Of a DNA stretch of 5,974 nucleotides, positions 4,887 through 5,974 are shown one piece after another. Numbering within the stretch: position 1 is the stretch's first letter; each line of letters starts with the position of its first letter. The translations under genes were made by a program, and so were the position numbers. Origin of the DNA: Cyanobacteria bacterium T3Sed10_344R1. GTDB lineage: Bacteria; Cyanobacteriota; Cyanobacteriia; Phormidesmidales; Phormidesmidaceae. The notes beneath the pieces are model-generated. The model ran no database searches. It saw nothing but the letters and a program-made list of their open reading frames with translations, and had not been told where the DNA came from. The stretch is from assembly GCA_003566335.1 (NCBI GenBank), contig PXDR01000230.1, positions 1-5,974 on the forward strand, written 5' to 3'.

Positions 4887-5974
4887 ATGCCCAAAACGAA
4901 GAACGCTAAAGCCCAAGACAACGACTCGCTAGAACAGAAGCTCTGGAAGGCAGCGGACAAACTACGGAAAAACATTGACGCGGCTGAGTACAAGCACATC
5001 GTTCTGGGGTTGATTTTCCTCAAGTACATCTCTGATGCCTTTGAGCAGCTGCATGAAAAGCTGATGACTGGGGAAGGGGAGTACGAAGGGGCCGACCCCG
5101 AAGATCCCGATGAGTACCGGGCAGAGAATGCCTTTTTCGTGCCCGAGGCAGCTCGGTGGTCAACGCTTCAGGCCCAGGCGAAACAGCCGACCATTGGGCA
5201 GCTAGTCGATGGGGCGATGGAGGCGATCGAGCAGGCTAACCCCAAGGCATTGAAGGGCATTTTGCCCAAGGTCTACGGCCAGCAGAAGCTCGACCCTACT
5301 TCCCTGGGGGGACTGATCGACATGATTGGCAGCGTCAACCTAGCGAAGCCTGTCGAAGTGCCTAACGAGCAGCTGGAGCTAGAGACAACACCCATCGACC
5401 CCAGGGCAGAACCCCGTCAGACTGACCTATTGGGGCAGGTGTATGAATACTTCCTCGGAGAGTTTGCCCTAGCAGAAGGGAAGAAAGGGGGGCAGTTCTA
5501 CACACCGGAGAGTGTGGTGCGGGTTCTGGTGGAAATGCTGGAGCCTTATGAGGGGACAGTGTTCGACCCCTGTTGTGGTTCTGGTGGAATGTTTGTCCAG
5601 AGCGAGAAGTTTGTCAGCCATCACCAGGGGCGGCTTGATAACCTCTCAATTCATGGTCAAGAGAGCAACGAGACGACCTATAAGCTCTGCCGGATGAACC
5701 TGGCGATTCGGGGCATTGATGGCTCTAACATCCGCTGGAGCCCGGAGGGGTCGTTCTTAAACGATGCCCACAAGGACTTGAAAGCAGACTTTGTGATCGC
5801 CAACCCTCCCTTTAATGACAGCGACTGGGGTGGTGACTTACTCCGTCAGGATGGCCGCTGGCAGTACGGCACCCCGCCCACCGGCAACGCCAACTTTGCC
5901 TGGGTGCAACACTTCCTTTTCCACCTAGCCCCGACTGGAGCAGCAGGGTTTGTGTTGTCGAATGGATCGCTGTC
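4887..5974 (+). CDS. hsdM: Type I restriction-modification DNA methyltransferase subunit M, 3'-truncated
   Basis: N6-adenine methyltransferase subunit that works with HsdS (specificity) and HsdR (restriction) to methylate the host's target sites. The frame is open for 362 codons to the window end, about 70 percent of the usual length of roughly 500. The start is fixed by an in-frame TGA at 4872-4874, with the ATG at 4887 the first start after it; the ribosome site is weak. The N-terminal helical domain (about 12-150) includes LWKAADKLRKNID and GLIFLKYISDAFE. GGQFYTP (201-207) opens the catalytic domain. The AdoMet-binding motif DPCCGSGG is at 227-234 (5565-5588), and the catalytic NPPF at 306-309 (5802-5813). 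A charged segment at about 152-180 looks longer than usual. All key motifs are intact, so the gene is probably functional. hsdS and hsdR are expected downstream. Confidence 0.95.
   Translation, partial: MPKTKNAKAQDNDSLEQKLWKAADKLRKNIDAAEYKHIVLGLIFLKYISDAFEQLHEKLMTGEGEYEGADPEDPDEYRAENAFFVPEAARWSTLQAQAKQPTIGQLVDGAMEAIEQANPKALKGILPKVYGQQKLDPTSLGGLIDMIGSVNLAKPVEVPNEQLELETTPIDPRAEPRQTDLLGQVYEYFLGEFALAEGKKGGQFYTPESVVRVLVEMLEPYEGTVFDPCCGSGGMFVQSEKFVSHHQGRLDNLSIHGQESNETTYKLCRMNLAIRGIDGSNIRWSPEGSFLNDAHKDLKADFVIANPPFNDSDWGGDLLRQDGRWQYGTPPTGNANFAWVQHFLFHLAPTGAAGFVLSNGSL

Noticed and set aside
4592..5029. Minus-strand open frame of 145 codons opposite the start of hsdM
   Set aside because: It lies antisense to the well-supported hsdM coding region and the recombinase relic, and its translation has no recognisable domain. 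It is a shadow frame.

Overview
The window looks like part of a cyanobacterial plasmid, or a plasmid-derived island. The evidence is a large replication protein of the kind found on cyanobacterial plasmids, a ParA-type partition operon bracketed by AT-rich repeats, and three copies of the cyanobacterial HIP1 palindrome (GCGATCGC), where chance would give about 0.1. Coding DNA is moderately GC-rich; the repeat regions are sharply AT-rich. The species cannot be named from this sequence.

Layout. (1) Positions 1-2679, + strand: a replication initiator/helicase whose 5' end lies outside the window. It enters at the tail of what looks like a DUF3854 (TOPRIM-like) domain, then runs through helicase motifs typical of the CyRepA1-type family. 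(2) Positions 2680-3238: non-coding DNA between convergent genes. It has G/C-block hairpins just after the rep stop, then a 16-bp palindrome, then four copies of a TAAAGGT/TACGTT-containing repeat, two of them as a perfect 56-bp tandem duplication. (3) Positions 3239-4383, - strand: a two-gene partition operon, parA followed, with a 4-bp ATGA overlap, by a small protein with a disordered tail and a likely ribbon-helix-helix fold. (4) Positions 4384-4886: the parA control region, which carries the same repeat family in inverted orientation, then the frameshifted remnant of a tyrosine recombinase, then two HIP1 palindromes and the hsdM leader. (5) Positions 4887-5974, + strand: hsdM, the methyltransferase subunit of a type I restriction-modification system, cut by the window end.

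How the parts fit: rep copies the plasmid, and ParA with the RHH-like partner segregates it, probably using the repeats on both sides of the operon as centromere and operator. A type I R-M system next door could add stability by killing cells that lose it, and could block foreign DNA. The integrase relic marks past recombination at the boundary between the partition and restriction modules.

The most notable signals are the shared, 7/8-bp-phased repeat family on both sides of the par operon, a further site of the same kind inside the parA coding sequence, and the decayed integrase ending at a HIP1 palindrome.
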